Made by a program: the position numbers and the translations under genes
Assembly: GCA_017626055.1 (NCBI GenBank)
Contig: JAGAJM010000018.1
Span: 1-51,866, forward strand
DNA length: 51,866 nt
Reading direction: 5' to 3'
Origin: a bacterium
GTDB taxonomy: Bacteria > Cyanobacteriota > Vampirovibrionia > Gastranaerophilales > Gastranaerophilaceae
The notes under the pieces: generated by a model
What the model saw: only the letters and a program-made list of their open reading frames with translations
Told to the model about the DNA's origin: nothing
Database searches by the model: none
Shown here: in pieces, positions 7,014 through 15,356 of the stretch
Layout: each line of letters opens with the position of its first letter
Position numbering within the stretch: position 1 is the stretch's first letter

Positions 7014-7833
7014 CTTCAAATTCTCTTAATTGAGTATAGATAATAGGTGAAAATTCTTTTGTTGTAACAATATCTATAACTTTGTATGACTGAGGCAAAG
7101 CTATTAAAGATGGTGTCGAAATATGATAAACACCATTTGTCATATTTTCAGAATTTGTGTGAAAATGACCTGATAAAACGGCTAAAAGATTATTATGTTT
7201 ATCAATTAACTCTTTGTATTGTTCAACTTTATATGTTTTATGAGTTTTTGTACTAGCCTCAGTATTTTCAGGATATTCAATTGGGAAATGTTGTAAAATA
7301 ATTACATCTTTTTTTTCATTTTTGGTTAATTCACTTTCAACCCAATCTAACGTACCTTCACGATAGTACCCAACTGAACCTGGGATAATTTCCTTAGCAC
7401 CATCTACCACAAGGAATACAAAACCCTTTTTCTTAAATTTATAATTTGGCTGGTGTTTGAACATAAACCAATTGTGTTCGTGAATCATATCGTAATAACG
7501 AACTTTTGATAATCCATTCGCTTTGTAAACATCATGATCACCAATTGCAATATAATATGGAACTTTTAGTTTTTTTACAATTTTTAAAAACAATTTCAAA
7601 TTAGCTTCACTTGGATTATTAATATTATCACCTGTAAAAACTACAAATGAAACATCTTGCAATGTGTTGATATCTGCAATAGCACTTTTTAAAACCTTTT
7701 GAGAATATTCTGAATTTGCTGACAAATGAGCATCAGACACTTGTACAAACTTAATATTTTTTGAACTTTGCGCAAAAGCACCAATACAAGTGAACATAAT
7801 CAACACAAAAAGTGATAATAAAAACTTTTTCAT
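7003..7833 (-). CDS. Secreted calcineurin-like metallophosphoesterase
   Basis: 276 residues. A signal peptide (MKKFLLSLFVLIMFTCIGAFA, cleavage near 21) is followed by the calcineurin-like phosphoesterase fold with its metal-ligand motifs in order: SDAHL (33-37), FTGDN (66-70), GDHD (98-101), LQHFP and GHFHT near the C-terminal third. It should act outside the cytoplasmic membrane on a phosphoester; the substrate is not evident. Related exported enzymes act on phospholipids, nucleotides or wall precursors. AAGGGAGATTAG lies before the ATG. It is divergent from rqcP and convergent with the small gene at 6699. Confidence 0.85.
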   Translation of the reverse strand: MKKFLLSLFVLIMFTCIGAFAQSSKNIKFVQVSDAHLSANSEYSQKVLKSAIADINTLQDVSFVVFTGDNINNPSEANLKLFLKIVKKLKVPYYIAIGDHDVYKANGLSKVRYYDMIHEHNWFMFKHQPNYKFKKKGFVFLVVDGAKEIIPGSVGYYREGTLDWVESELTKNEKKDVIILQHFPIEYPENTEASTKTHKTYKVEQYKELIDKHNNLLAVLSGHFHTNSENMTNGVYHISTPSLIALPQSYKVIDIVTTKEFSPIIYTQLREFEVKE

Positions 7834-7881
7834 AAAAAACTAATCTCCCTTACTGGAATTATAACATAAAATCCAAATATG

Positions 7882-7890
7882 TGCTAAAAT
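7882..7890 (+). promoter_or_regulatory. Extended -10 promoter of leaderless rqcP
   Basis: TGC-TAAAAT (7882-7890) lies 7 nt before the ATG at 7898. No ribosome binding site exists in the interval AAAGACT, so the transcript should begin at the start codon. Confidence 0.6.
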
Positions 7891-7897
7891 AAAGACT

Positions 7898-8143
7898 ATG
7901 AGATTAGATAAATTTTTAAAAGTGTCAAGACTAATTAAACGCAGAACAGTTGCAAACGAAGTTTCTGATATGGGCAGAGTACTCATAAACGGAAATCCCG
8001 CTAAAGCTGCGAAACAAGTCAAAGAAAACGATGTTATTACAATTGAATATGCAAACAGAACTGTTAAAGCTAAAATTCTGAAAGTCCCAACTGGAAATGT
8101 TAGCATCCAAGAATCCAGTACATTATACGAACTTTTAGATTAA
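7898..8143 (+). CDS. rqcP: S4-domain RNA-binding protein RqcP (YabO/Hsp15-like)
   Basis: 81 residues made almost entirely of an S4 domain: MRLDKFLKVSRLIKRRTVANE at the start, the core GRVLINGNPAKAAKQVKENDVITI, then a short beta tail. The family binds the large-subunit-peptidyl-tRNA complex and, with RqcH, drives poly-alanine tailing in ribosome quality control. The name is by family; YabO and Hsp15 are the close relatives. rqcH is not in this window. It has a leaderless-type promoter. Confidence 0.85.
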   Translation: MRLDKFLKVSRLIKRRTVANEVSDMGRVLINGNPAKAAKQVKENDVITIEYANRTVKAKILKVPTGNVSIQESSTLYELLD

Positions 8144-8234
8144 ATTAAGAAATGTAACAAAAGATTTAACGTCTGAAATAATGACTTTCCAAAATACTTT
8201 ATTAAATTATAGAGAGTAATATGGAGAGCAGATT

Positions 8235-8519
8235 ATGGTACACGGCGTAAACGGACCAAATGGTATTAACAATGATGTAAAAATCAAATTAAATAATATT
8301 GAAACAACTACAACAAGTGTTAACAGTGCTTGGGGTGATGGTTTCGCTTCAACAAATGGTGTTTCAGTTGAAAGAAATATTCCAGGTTTAGATGCACTAC
8401 TAAATAAATTCGGATTTGAAACACCTGCATACGAAAAAAATATTGCACAATTAACAATTGACCCTAAATATTATATTCCAGATCAACCATTTGTTGATAA
8501 CGAATTATGCGAAGTTTAA
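8235..8519 (+). CDS. Small acidic protein, unknown
   Basis: 94 residues with no family recognised and no signal or membrane segment. The N-terminus is Asn/Gly-rich (VHGVNGPNGINNDVKIKLNN), followed by a Thr/Ser stretch and a C-terminal part with DPKYYIPDQPFVDNELCEV and a single Cys. GGAGAG 8 nt before the ATG supports the start. The amino acid use (Gly-Asn with hydrophobic patches, no charge clusters) is compatible with a cell-surface or assembly protein, but nothing proves it. A bidirectional terminator follows. Confidence 0.55.
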   Translation: MVHGVNGPNGINNDVKIKLNNIETTTTSVNSAWGDGFASTNGVSVERNIPGLDALLNKFGFETPAYEKNIAQLTIDPKYYIPDQPFVDNELCEV

Positions 8520-8541
8520 AGAAAAGGAAGAAAATAACAAC

Positions 8542-8574
8542 AAAAAGAGCCAGTGAAAACACTGACTCTTTTTT
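8542..8574. terminator. Bidirectional terminator between the unknown gene and rpmA
   Basis: A 14-bp stem (AAAAAGAGCCAGTG with CACTGACTCTTTTT) has an AAAA loop. The single C-A mismatch on the plus strand becomes a G-U pair on the minus strand, so it fits the rplU-rpmA transcript best while also ending the plus-strand gene. Confidence 0.85.
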
Positions 8575-8592
8575 AATTCTATAATTTACAGA

Positions 8593-8847
8593 CTACTGAG
8601 CGTAAACACTAACTTGTTTTCTGTCACGTCTGTGAGGTTCGAATTTAACTACACCATCAACTAATGCAAATAATGTATCATCTGAACCAATACCTACATT
8701 GTTACCTGGGTGAATTTTTGTTCCTCTTTGTCTTACTAGGATATTACCAGCTTTAACAACTTCGCCACCGAATTTTTTAACGCCTAAACGCTTAGCTTCG
8801 GAGTCACGGCCGTTACGGGTAGATCCCATCCCTTTCTTATGTGCCAT
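8593..8847 (-). CDS. rpmA: 50S ribosomal protein L27
   Basis: 84 residues, normal length. The start [20 protein letters not shown] has no Firmicutes-type cleavable extension; the flexible N-terminus reaches the peptidyl transferase centre. Also seen are the core [22 protein letters not shown] and [18 protein letters not shown]. It follows rplU by 45 nt with its own AAAGGAG site, the common rplU-rpmA order. Confidence 0.97.
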   Translation of the reverse strand: MAHKKGMGSTRNGRDSEAKRLGVKKFGGEVVKAGNILVRQRGTKIHPGNNVGIGSDDTLFALVDGVVKFEPHRRDRKQVSVYAQ

Positions 8848-8892
8848 TTTTCATTTTCTCCTTTTTACTTGTGTACCTTAACGATTTTAGAC

Positions 8893-9243
8893 TTATTCAG
8901 CTGCTGTTTCTTCTGAAGCTGATTTTTTAGCAGAAGTTCTGATTTTTGAAATCATAACTCTTGTAAAGCCTTGTCTGTGGCCTTGTTTTTTTCTGTAACC
9001 TTTTTTAGGTCTTTGTTTGTAAACGATAATTTTCTTAGCTCTGTCATGTAACATGATTTTGCCTTCAACTGAAGCACCAGCTACATATGGTTGACCAACT
9101 TTAGATTTTTTACCATTTACTATCATAACGATATTATCAAAAACTACTTTTGAATCTTTTTCGCCATCTAGTAATTCAATATCAACGTAACGACCTTCTT
9201 CTACTTGATATTGTTTTCCGCCAGTTTCGACTATTGCGTACAT
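8893..9243 (-). CDS. rplU: 50S ribosomal protein L21
   Basis: 116 residues, slightly longer than the usual about 103 because of an Ala/Ser/Glu tail (TSAKKSASEETAAE). The start MYAIVETGGKQYQVEEG is the family signature, and the C-terminal KKGYRKKQGHRQGFT is the rRNA-binding patch. The start is ATG 9243, preceded by AAAGGA at good spacing; a longer in-frame reading upstream lies in the 5' leader and is not used. First gene of rplU-rpmA behind the promoter at 9324-9352. Confidence 0.96.
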   Translation of the reverse strand: MYAIVETGGKQYQVEEGRYVDIELLDGEKDSKVVFDNIVMIVNGKKSKVGQPYVAGASVEGKIMLHDRAKKIIVYKQRPKKGYRKKQGHRQGFTRVMISKIRTSAKKSASEETAAE

Positions 9244-9323
9244 ATCTTTTTCCTTTCGTTTGGGGTTTCGTACCCTCCAATGGGGTTTTAAAAAACGATT
9301 GACCCGAGTAATCACGTAAAAGT

Positions 9324-9352
9324 ATTATCACCCACTCAAAACCCTATGTCAA
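9324..9352 (-). promoter_or_regulatory. Promoter of rplU-rpmA
   Basis: On the minus strand: -35 TTGACA (9347-9352, perfect consensus), a 17-bp spacer and -10 GATAAT (9324-9329) with an upstream TG. The 75-nt leader holds C-run/G-run pairs (ACCCC, GGAGGGT, ACCCC) that could fold over the ribosome binding site. An L21-type leader is possible but I cannot confirm it by eye. Confidence 0.8.
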
Positions 9353-9377
9353 GTAGTTTTAATATTTATTAACTTTG

Positions 9378-9406
9378 TTGTTCAAGGCTATTGTTTGGAG
9401 TATGAT
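9378..9406 (+). promoter_or_regulatory. Promoter of leaderless murF operon
   Basis: -35 TTGTTC (9378-9383), a 17-bp spacer and -10 TATGAT (9401-9406). Six bases separate it from ATG 9413, which decides the murF start. It lies back to back with the rplU promoter. Confidence 0.7.
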
Positions 9407-9412
9407 AGAAAT

Positions 9413-10747
9413 ATGATGTTTAGTAGGGATGAGTTAATAAAAATTACGGGAGCAATTGTACTAAAAGACGAGGTTTCGCCTGAATTAACTTTTGCAATTT
9501 CAACAGATACAAGATCAATTTCTAGTGGTGATATTTATTTGCCTTTGAAAGGTGCTTCTTTTGATGGCGAAAACTTTATTAACAAAGCTATTGAAGCAGG
9601 TTCTGAAGCATACTTCACTACTAAAAATAATATTTGTGACAACTCAAAACTTGTACTAAAAGTTAAAAATACGCTTGATGCATACTTAAAATTGGCACAA
9701 TATTACAGACATAAATTAAATCCAATAACAGTTGGCATTACAGGTAGTTCAGGGAAAACAACAACTAAAGAAATTGTTTATTCTGTTTTGAAAGAGAAAT
9801 TCAACACACACAAAACTTTTTCTAACCACAATAACGAAATTGGATTTTGTCAAACTGTTTTATCTATGCCAACGAATACTCAAGCATTAATTGTCGAAAT
9901 GGGTATGAGAGGGTTAGGTGAAATTGAACTAATCTCAACTCATCTTGATCCAAATTACGCAGTAATTACAAATTCTGGGACTGCACATGTGGGCAGACTT
10001 GGTAGCCTAGATAATATTGCAATTGCAAAATGTGAAATCGCAAAAGGTTTGAAACAAAATGGAACATTTATTGCTCTAGAACAAGATATTATAAAAAAAC
10101 ATGTCCAATTTAATGGTGAAAAAATCTATTACACATTAAACAATGTTAAGATTATCGAAAAAGCACCATCTTATTCGAAATTTGAGTATAAAAATGAGAT
10201 TTATGAATTGAACGTTGATGGGGATTACAATATCGAAAATTCATTATCAGCAATAGAATTAGGATTAAAATTAGGAATGACACCTAATGAAATTAGAAAA
10301 GGACTAGCTTCGTACAAACCAATTGAAAAACGTTGGGAAGTTGAAGACATCAAAGGTTTAAAATTCATAAATGATAGCTATAACGCTAACCCTGATTCTA
10401 TGAAAGCATCTGTAAAAGCATTTCTGGATAGTTATAAAAATCCACTCGTTATTCTCGGGAATATGGGAGAACTTGGGGAAAACGAAGTTCAGTACCATAG
10501 AGAAGTTGGAGAATACCTGTCAAAATTAAATAGTAATGTTAAATATCTAACTGTCGGGAACTTAGCAAAAGAAATTGGAGATATATTAACAAGCAAAAAC
10601 TTTGATGTAACTAGCTTTGACACAAATGAACAAGTAGCTTGTTACATTCTTGAAAATTTAGATAACAGATATACAATATTTTTAAAAGCATCACGTTCGA
10701 TGCAGTTTGAACAGATTTTAGAAGAGATAAAAAAGAGGGATATATAA
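9413..10747 (+). CDS. murF: UDP-MurNAc-tripeptide-D-Ala-D-Ala ligase
   Basis: 444 residues. It adds D-Ala-D-Ala to UDP-MurNAc-tripeptide in the cytoplasm. Mur ligase domains are in order: N-terminal substrate domain (1-105), ATP-binding central domain with GSSGKTTTKE (111-120), the EMGMRGLGEI segment, then the C-terminal domain with INDSYNANPDSMKASV. The start is ATG 9413 (MMFSRDEL) because the -10 TATGAT ends six bases before it; an in-frame codon six positions upstream overlaps the -10 and would be untranscribed. First gene of murF-mraY-murD-ftsW-murG; mraY begins 3 nt after the stop. A second MurF-like protein is encoded at 22508-23893. Confidence 0.93.
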   Translation: MMFSRDELIKITGAIVLKDEVSPELTFAISTDTRSISSGDIYLPLKGASFDGENFINKAIEAGSEAYFTTKNNICDNSKLVLKVKNTLDAYLKLAQYYRHKLNPITVGITGSSGKTTTKEIVYSVLKEKFNTHKTFSNHNNEIGFCQTVLSMPTNTQALIVEMGMRGLGEIELISTHLDPNYAVITNSGTAHVGRLGSLDNIAIAKCEIAKGLKQNGTFIALEQDIIKKHVQFNGEKIYYTLNNVKIIEKAPSYSKFEYKNEIYELNVDGDYNIENSLSAIELGLKLGMTPNEIRKGLASYKPIEKRWEVEDIKGLKFINDSYNANPDSMKASVKAFLDSYKNPLVILGNMGELGENEVQYHREVGEYLSKLNSNVKYLTVGNLAKEIGDILTSKNFDVTSFDTNEQVACYILENLDNRYTIFLKASRSMQFEQILEEIKKRDI

Positions 10748-10750
10748 ATT

Positions 10751-11731
10751 ATGATAATGGTTACAATAGCATTCTTACTTGGAATGATTTTATGTATGCT
10801 TTTTGGCGTACCTTATATTGATATGCTAAGAAAAAGAATGATTGGGCAATATATTAAAGATGTTGCACCTGAAAATCACGCTAAAAAACAAGGTACACCG
10901 ACAACTGGTGGAGTATTCATTATCGCAGCAGTTGTTTTAGCCGCAGTAACAACATTATTACTAGCCCAAAAAATGACAACAATTGCTTTAATTACAATAA
11001 TGACACTAATTTTTTATACATTTGCAGGTTTTCAAGATGACTACATAAAAATAAAAGGAAAAGGTAATGATGGTTTAACCCCACGAGGTAAATTATTCAG
11101 ACAAATTGCAATTGCCTTATTACCAACATTATTTTTAGTCATCACAAATCCAGACGCTTGTATCTTTACCATTGGAGAAATCAACTTAGACTTAAAGTGG
11201 ATTTACCCATTCTTTGCAGTATTCATTATTACAGGCGCTTCTAACGCCTATAACTTGACTGATGGACTTGACGGACTTGCCGCTGGTTGTGGTGTTCCAG
11301 CATTTATCGCTTGCGCAATAATTTCACTTGCTCTAGGTCAAACTGAACTTGCAATAATTTCAGCAGCAGTTGCTGGCGGGTTATTAGGATTTTTAAAATT
11401 CAACAAACCAAAAGCCGAAGTCTTTATGGGCGACACTGGATCTCTTGCAATTGGTGGACTTTTAGGCACTCTTGCCGTTTTAGGTAAATTCGAATTTCTA
11501 CTAATTTTTATTGGTGGCGTGTTTGTTATGGAAACATTATCAGTAATAATTCAAGTTACAAGTTTCAAAACAACAGGTAAAAGAGTATTTAAAATGGCTC
11601 CAATCCACCACCATTTCGAACTGTTAGGCTGGAATGAAAAGAAAGTTGTATTAGTGTTTTCATTAGTTTCATTAATCCTATCTGCATTTGCAGTAGGTTT
11701 ATATGCGTTATTTAATAGAGGGTTATTATAA
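10751..11731 (+). CDS. mraY: Phospho-MurNAc-pentapeptide translocase MraY
   Basis: 326 residues with about ten membrane segments. It transfers phospho-MurNAc-pentapeptide to undecaprenyl phosphate, making lipid I. Signatures: ENHAKKQGTPTTGGVFI (cytoplasmic loop), FQDDYIKIKGKGNDGLTPRGK with the DD pair, NLTDGLDGLAAG, GDTGSLAIGG and the C-terminal APIHHHFELLGWNE. AGAGGGA lies 9 nt before the ATG. It shares TAATG with murD downstream, so the two are translationally coupled. Confidence 0.97.
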   Translation: MIMVTIAFLLGMILCMLFGVPYIDMLRKRMIGQYIKDVAPENHAKKQGTPTTGGVFIIAAVVLAAVTTLLLAQKMTTIALITIMTLIFYTFAGFQDDYIKIKGKGNDGLTPRGKLFRQIAIALLPTLFLVITNPDACIFTIGEINLDLKWIYPFFAVFIITGASNAYNLTDGLDGLAAGCGVPAFIACAIISLALGQTELAIISAAVAGGLLGFLKFNKPKAEVFMGDTGSLAIGGLLGTLAVLGKFEFLLIFIGGVFVMETLSVIIQVTSFKTTGKRVFKMAPIHHHFELLGWNEKKVVLVFSLVSLILSAFAVGLYALFNRGLL

Positions 11732-13074
11732 TGGGAATTTTAGGGAAAAAGGTTCTTGTTTTAGGATTATCAAAAAGTGGAATTGCCGCTGCAAAATTTG
11801 CGAAAAAACATGGTGCTATTGTTTACTTATCTGAAGGCAAATATGTCGAAGAAGAAAACAAAGGCAAAGTTGCCGAGTTAGAAAGTTTGGGTATTCAAGT
11901 TGAATACGGCGGACATTCTGACGAGTTTATCGTTAATGCTGAAGTTGTTATCACAAGCCCAGGTATTCCTCCACATAGCGAAATTATCCAAAGAATTAGA
12001 AAACATAATATACCTGTAATCTCTGAACTTGAACTTGCATATAGAGAATGTGATATTCCATTCATAATTATTACAGGTACTAATGGAAAAACCACAACAA
12101 CTGCTCTTACAGAACATATTTTAGCAAAAACTCTAAAAGCTAAAGCCTGTGGTAATATTGGCCAACCTCCTTGTAATATCGCAGATGAAAACCTAGATTA
12201 CTTCGTGTGTGAAGCAAGCTCATACCAGTTAGAAATGAGCCCATCATTAAAACCTTTTATCTCAGTATGGACAAATTTCACCCCAGATCATATTGATTGG
12301 CACCAAGGTTTAGAAAATTACTTCAAAGCTAAAGCAAAAGTTTTCAAAGAACCTCAAGCTCCTAAATATAGTGTTCTTAATGCTAAAGATGAAAAATTGA
12401 TGGAATTTTCTCAACAAGCTGATGGTGAAATTTTCTACTTTGCAGGAAATATCGGCAATAACTGTTGTTACATAGAAAATAATGAGATTGTTTATAAAAA
12501 AGATGGCAATAGCGAAAGTATAATCAAATTGGCAGATTGTCCTCTTATCGGAGAACACAATTACCAAAACATTATGTGCGCTATAATTTGTGCAAAACTA
12601 ACTGGAGTTGAAAACAACATAATAAAACAAGCCATAATGGAATTTAAAGCTCCAGCTCACAGATTAGAAAAAATCACTCAAAAAGGTGGAATAACCTTCT
12701 ACAACGATTCAAAAGCAACAAACCCAGAAGCTGCAATTGTTGCAATTGACTCATTTAATGACACTGACGTTGTTTTAATCGCTGGTGGAAGAGATAAAAA
12801 TACCGATTTGACAGAGTTTTGTGAATCAGTAAAAAAACATATTAAAACTGTTATTCTTATTGGTGAAGCAACTGATAGATTTGAACAGAACTTAAAGGCA
12901 AATGGTTTTGCTAACATAATTAAAGAAGAAACTATGCAAAGCGCAATAGACAAAGGAATAGAATTAAACCCAGATGTTGTGTTATTGTCACCAGCTTGCG
13001 CAAGTTTCGATATGTTTACAAGTTATGAAAACAGAGGGGAAGTATTCAGAGATTATGTCTTATCGCGAGTATAG
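11731..13074 (+). CDS. murD: UDP-MurNAc-L-Ala-D-Glu ligase
   Basis: 447 residues. It adds D-glutamate to UDP-MurNAc-L-Ala. It has an N-terminal Rossmann-like domain (GLSKSGIAAAKFAKKHGA), the P-loop GTNGKTTTT (116-124), CEASSYQLE, WTNFTPDHIDWH, and the C-terminal FYNDSKATNPEAAIVAI and LIAGGRDKNTD. Its ATG overlaps the mraY stop by one base; its 3' end overlaps ftsW by 20 nt. murC and murB are not in this cluster. Confidence 0.97.
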   Translation: MGILGKKVLVLGLSKSGIAAAKFAKKHGAIVYLSEGKYVEEENKGKVAELESLGIQVEYGGHSDEFIVNAEVVITSPGIPPHSEIIQRIRKHNIPVISELELAYRECDIPFIIITGTNGKTTTTALTEHILAKTLKAKACGNIGQPPCNIADENLDYFVCEASSYQLEMSPSLKPFISVWTNFTPDHIDWHQGLENYFKAKAKVFKEPQAPKYSVLNAKDEKLMEFSQQADGEIFYFAGNIGNNCCYIENNEIVYKKDGNSESIIKLADCPLIGEHNYQNIMCAIICAKLTGVENNIIKQAIMEFKAPAHRLEKITQKGGITFYNDSKATNPEAAIVAIDSFNDTDVVLIAGGRDKNTDLTEFCESVKKHIKTVILIGEATDRFEQNLKANGFANIIKEETMQSAIDKGIELNPDVVLLSPACASFDMFTSYENRGEVFRDYVLSRV

Positions 13075-14254
13075 GTCCCCAAAACGACAAGAGAGAGAGA
13101 GAAAAGAGCGCAGAAAACGTAAACGTGATACTTCTGACGTTATTTTGTCGCCACCAGATAATTCATTAATTATTATCGTAACATTCCTAGTTGTAATAGG
13201 CTTTCTTGCAATATTTTCAGCTACCGCACCAAAATGTCTAAGAGAAGGTGTTAGTCTTGTTTCATTTCTTGTAAAACAAATAATCTTCGCTGGTATTGGT
13301 GTTGGTGCGATGTGTTTTTTAATGAATTACGATTATAAAAAACTTGAAAAACATAATAAAACTTTTTTATGGATAGTAATTGGATTGCTTTTAATTTTGC
13401 AATTCACACCTCTGGGGGTAACTATTAATGGTGCTAAAAGGTGGATTAACTTAGTTGTATTTCAACTTCAACCATCTGAACTTGCTAAACCGCTATTTTG
13501 TATGCTTTTAGCATCATTATTCAAAGATAAAATTGATCTCAATACATTATTAAAAAACCTTTGGGTAATAATCCCAATGATTCTCATTATTGGGCTTATT
13601 TTAAAACAACCAAACTTAAGTATGGCGGTAATATTATCAGCAACAACTCTTGCGGTATATATTGCAGCTAGGGGACCTTGGATGCCTATTATAGCTGGTA
13701 GTGGATTACTTGGAGTTGGGGTATTAACCAAATTATCAAGTTTACTACACGGCTACCAAAGAGATAGAATCACTGCTTGGTTAGACCCAACAAGTGACGC
13801 TCTTGGAAAAGGATACAATATCATCCAATCACTTATCGCATTTGCAAGCGGCAGAATTTTTGGGACAGGATATGGCAGCTCTATTCAAAAACTTGCATAC
13901 CTTCCAGAATGTCACACTGACTTTATATATGCAATTATTGCCGAGGAATTTGGATTTTTGGGATGCTTATTTATTCTGGTATTGTTTGTAGCTCTAGTTC
14001 ATCGAGGAATGAGAATTGCAAAACGTTGCCCTGATATGTACGGAAAACTTTTGGCAATTGGTATAACTTTCGTATTTGGATTTCAAGCTTTTGCAAATAT
14101 GGCAGTTGCAAGTTCATTCTTCCCTGTAACTGGTGTCACTCTACCATTCATTAGTTATGGTGGAACTTCAATTATTGTATCTCTTGCAATGGTTGGAATA
14201 TTATTAAATATATCTAAGCAAAGAATTAAAAAATTAAGGACTGAAAATGAATAA
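13055..14254 (+). CDS. ftsW: Lipid II-polymerising glycosyltransferase FtsW (SEDS)
   Basis: 399 residues of the SEDS family, which polymerises septal peptidoglycan from lipid II with a class B PBP. A very basic cytoplasmic N-terminus (SPKRQERERKERRKRKR) is followed by about ten membrane segments. Family motifs are GAKRWINLVVFQLQPSELAKP, LKQPNLSMAVI, LGKGYNIIQSLIAFASG, PECHTDFIYAIIAEEFGF and GVTLPFISYGGTS. The start is ATG 13055 inside the end of murD; an upstream in-frame extension is simply out-of-frame murD and is not used. The stop overlaps the murG start by 8 nt. RodA is the alternative, but the mur cluster context favours FtsW. Confidence 0.92.
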   Translation: MSYREYRSPKRQERERKERRKRKRDTSDVILSPPDNSLIIIVTFLVVIGFLAIFSATAPKCLREGVSLVSFLVKQIIFAGIGVGAMCFLMNYDYKKLEKHNKTFLWIVIGLLLILQFTPLGVTINGAKRWINLVVFQLQPSELAKPLFCMLLASLFKDKIDLNTLLKNLWVIIPMILIIGLILKQPNLSMAVILSATTLAVYIAARGPWMPIIAGSGLLGVGVLTKLSSLLHGYQRDRITAWLDPTSDALGKGYNIIQSLIAFASGRIFGTGYGSSIQKLAYLPECHTDFIYAIIAEEFGFLGCLFILVLFVALVHRGMRIAKRCPDMYGKLLAIGITFVFGFQAFANMAVASSFFPVTGVTLPFISYGGTSIIVSLAMVGILLNISKQRIKKLRTENE

Positions 14255-15356
14255 TAAAAAAACTTATTTTATTACAGGTGGTGGTACTGGTGGACATATT
14301 TATCCAGCAGTTGCAGTTGCAGATGAGCTATTAAACTTAGCTTCAACTGAAAAAATTTATTATGTCGGTAACCCAAACAACCTTGAGGCTTCAATCGTTA
14401 AAGATAAAAATTTCGAATTTTTACCAGTAATTTCCTCTGGGATGCCAAGAAAAATAAGTTTTGCACTTATCCTCTGGGGATTTAAGATGCTACATGCTTG
14501 GTTTGAGTGTTGTAAATATATTTTCAAATATAAGCCAGATGTAATTTTCGGTACTGGCGGATATGTTTCGGCTCCTGTATTATTTGCTGGAATGACAATG
14601 AGAGTTCCATTTGTAATGCACGATTGCGACGCAAATCCAGGACTTGTAACTAGAAAATTTTCACCATTTGCCAAAAGTATCTCAATTGCATTTGACGTTG
14701 CTAGAACAAAATTAAATAACAAAAACTGTTTTGCAAATGGAAATCCTATTAGAAGTGAATTTAAAACACTTACAAAAGAAAAAGCTCGAACAAAATTAGG
14801 TCTAGAAGATAAACTAACCCTGTGCATTATGGGCGGTTCTCAAGGCGCAAAAACAATCAATGATGCAACAATCCCAATTTTAAAAATATTAACTCAAACT
14901 TACCATTTGCAAATAATTTTCCAAACTGGAAAACGAAATTATACTGAAGTTATTGAAAGTTTAAAACAATATTATCCAGAATTCGAACAAGATAAAAATT
15001 TAATCATTAAGCCTTATTTTGAAGATATGGTAACAGTATTAAAAGCTTGTGATATTGCCGTTTCGAGAGCTGGCTCTCTAAGTATTTCTGAACTTTGCGC
15101 AAGCCATATTGCTCCGATATTTGTACCATATCCATACGCAGCAGCTGATCATCAAAGAATAAATGCTAGATTTATGGTTGAACAAGGTGCTGGGTTATAT
15201 TTAGAAAATGATGATACAAATCCAACAACATTATTAGAAAAAATTTTGGAACTTGTAAACAACTCTAACAAATTACATTCAGTACAAATAGCATCAGCAA
15301 GACAAGCCGTTTACGATGGCGTTGATAAGATTGTCAGCCAAATTGCAACAATCTAA
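14247..15356 (+). CDS. murG: Undecaprenyl-PP-MurNAc-pentapeptide GlcNAc transferase
   Basis: 369 residues, GT28. It adds GlcNAc to lipid I to make lipid II at the inner membrane face. The N-terminal Gly-rich loop GGGTGGHIYPA is at 11-21, with FGTGGYVSAPVLFAG, MGGSQGAKTIN (donor domain) and the UDP-GlcNAc site SRAGSLSISELC and PYPYAAADHQRINA. Last gene of the cluster. Its stop overlaps by 4 nt the stop of the convergent M16 peptidase, with no terminator between, so the transcripts must overlap. Confidence 0.96.
   Translation: MNNKKTYFITGGGTGGHIYPAVAVADELLNLASTEKIYYVGNPNNLEASIVKDKNFEFLPVISSGMPRKISFALILWGFKMLHAWFECCKYIFKYKPDVIFGTGGYVSAPVLFAGMTMRVPFVMHDCDANPGLVTRKFSPFAKSISIAFDVARTKLNNKNCFANGNPIRSEFKTLTKEKARTKLGLEDKLTLCIMGGSQGAKTINDATIPILKILTQTYHLQIIFQTGKRNYTEVIESLKQYYPEFEQDKNLIIKPYFEDMVTVLKACDIAVSRAGSLSISELCASHIAPIFVPYPYAAADHQRINARFMVEQGAGLYLENDDTNPTTLLEKILELVNNSNKLHSVQIASARQAVYDGVDKIVSQIATI

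Noticed and set aside
9243..9315. Longer L21 beginning at 9315
   Set aside because: The extra residues lie in the 5' leader and lack family similarity; AAAGGA precedes ATG 9243.
12974..13054. FtsW extension starting inside murD
   Set aside because: It is out-of-frame murD; the start MSYREY at 13055 is sufficient and the extension has no family match.
14360..14827. Long minus-strand reading frame within murG
   Set aside because: Shadow of the murG reading frame; Ser/Phe-rich product with no ribosome binding site.
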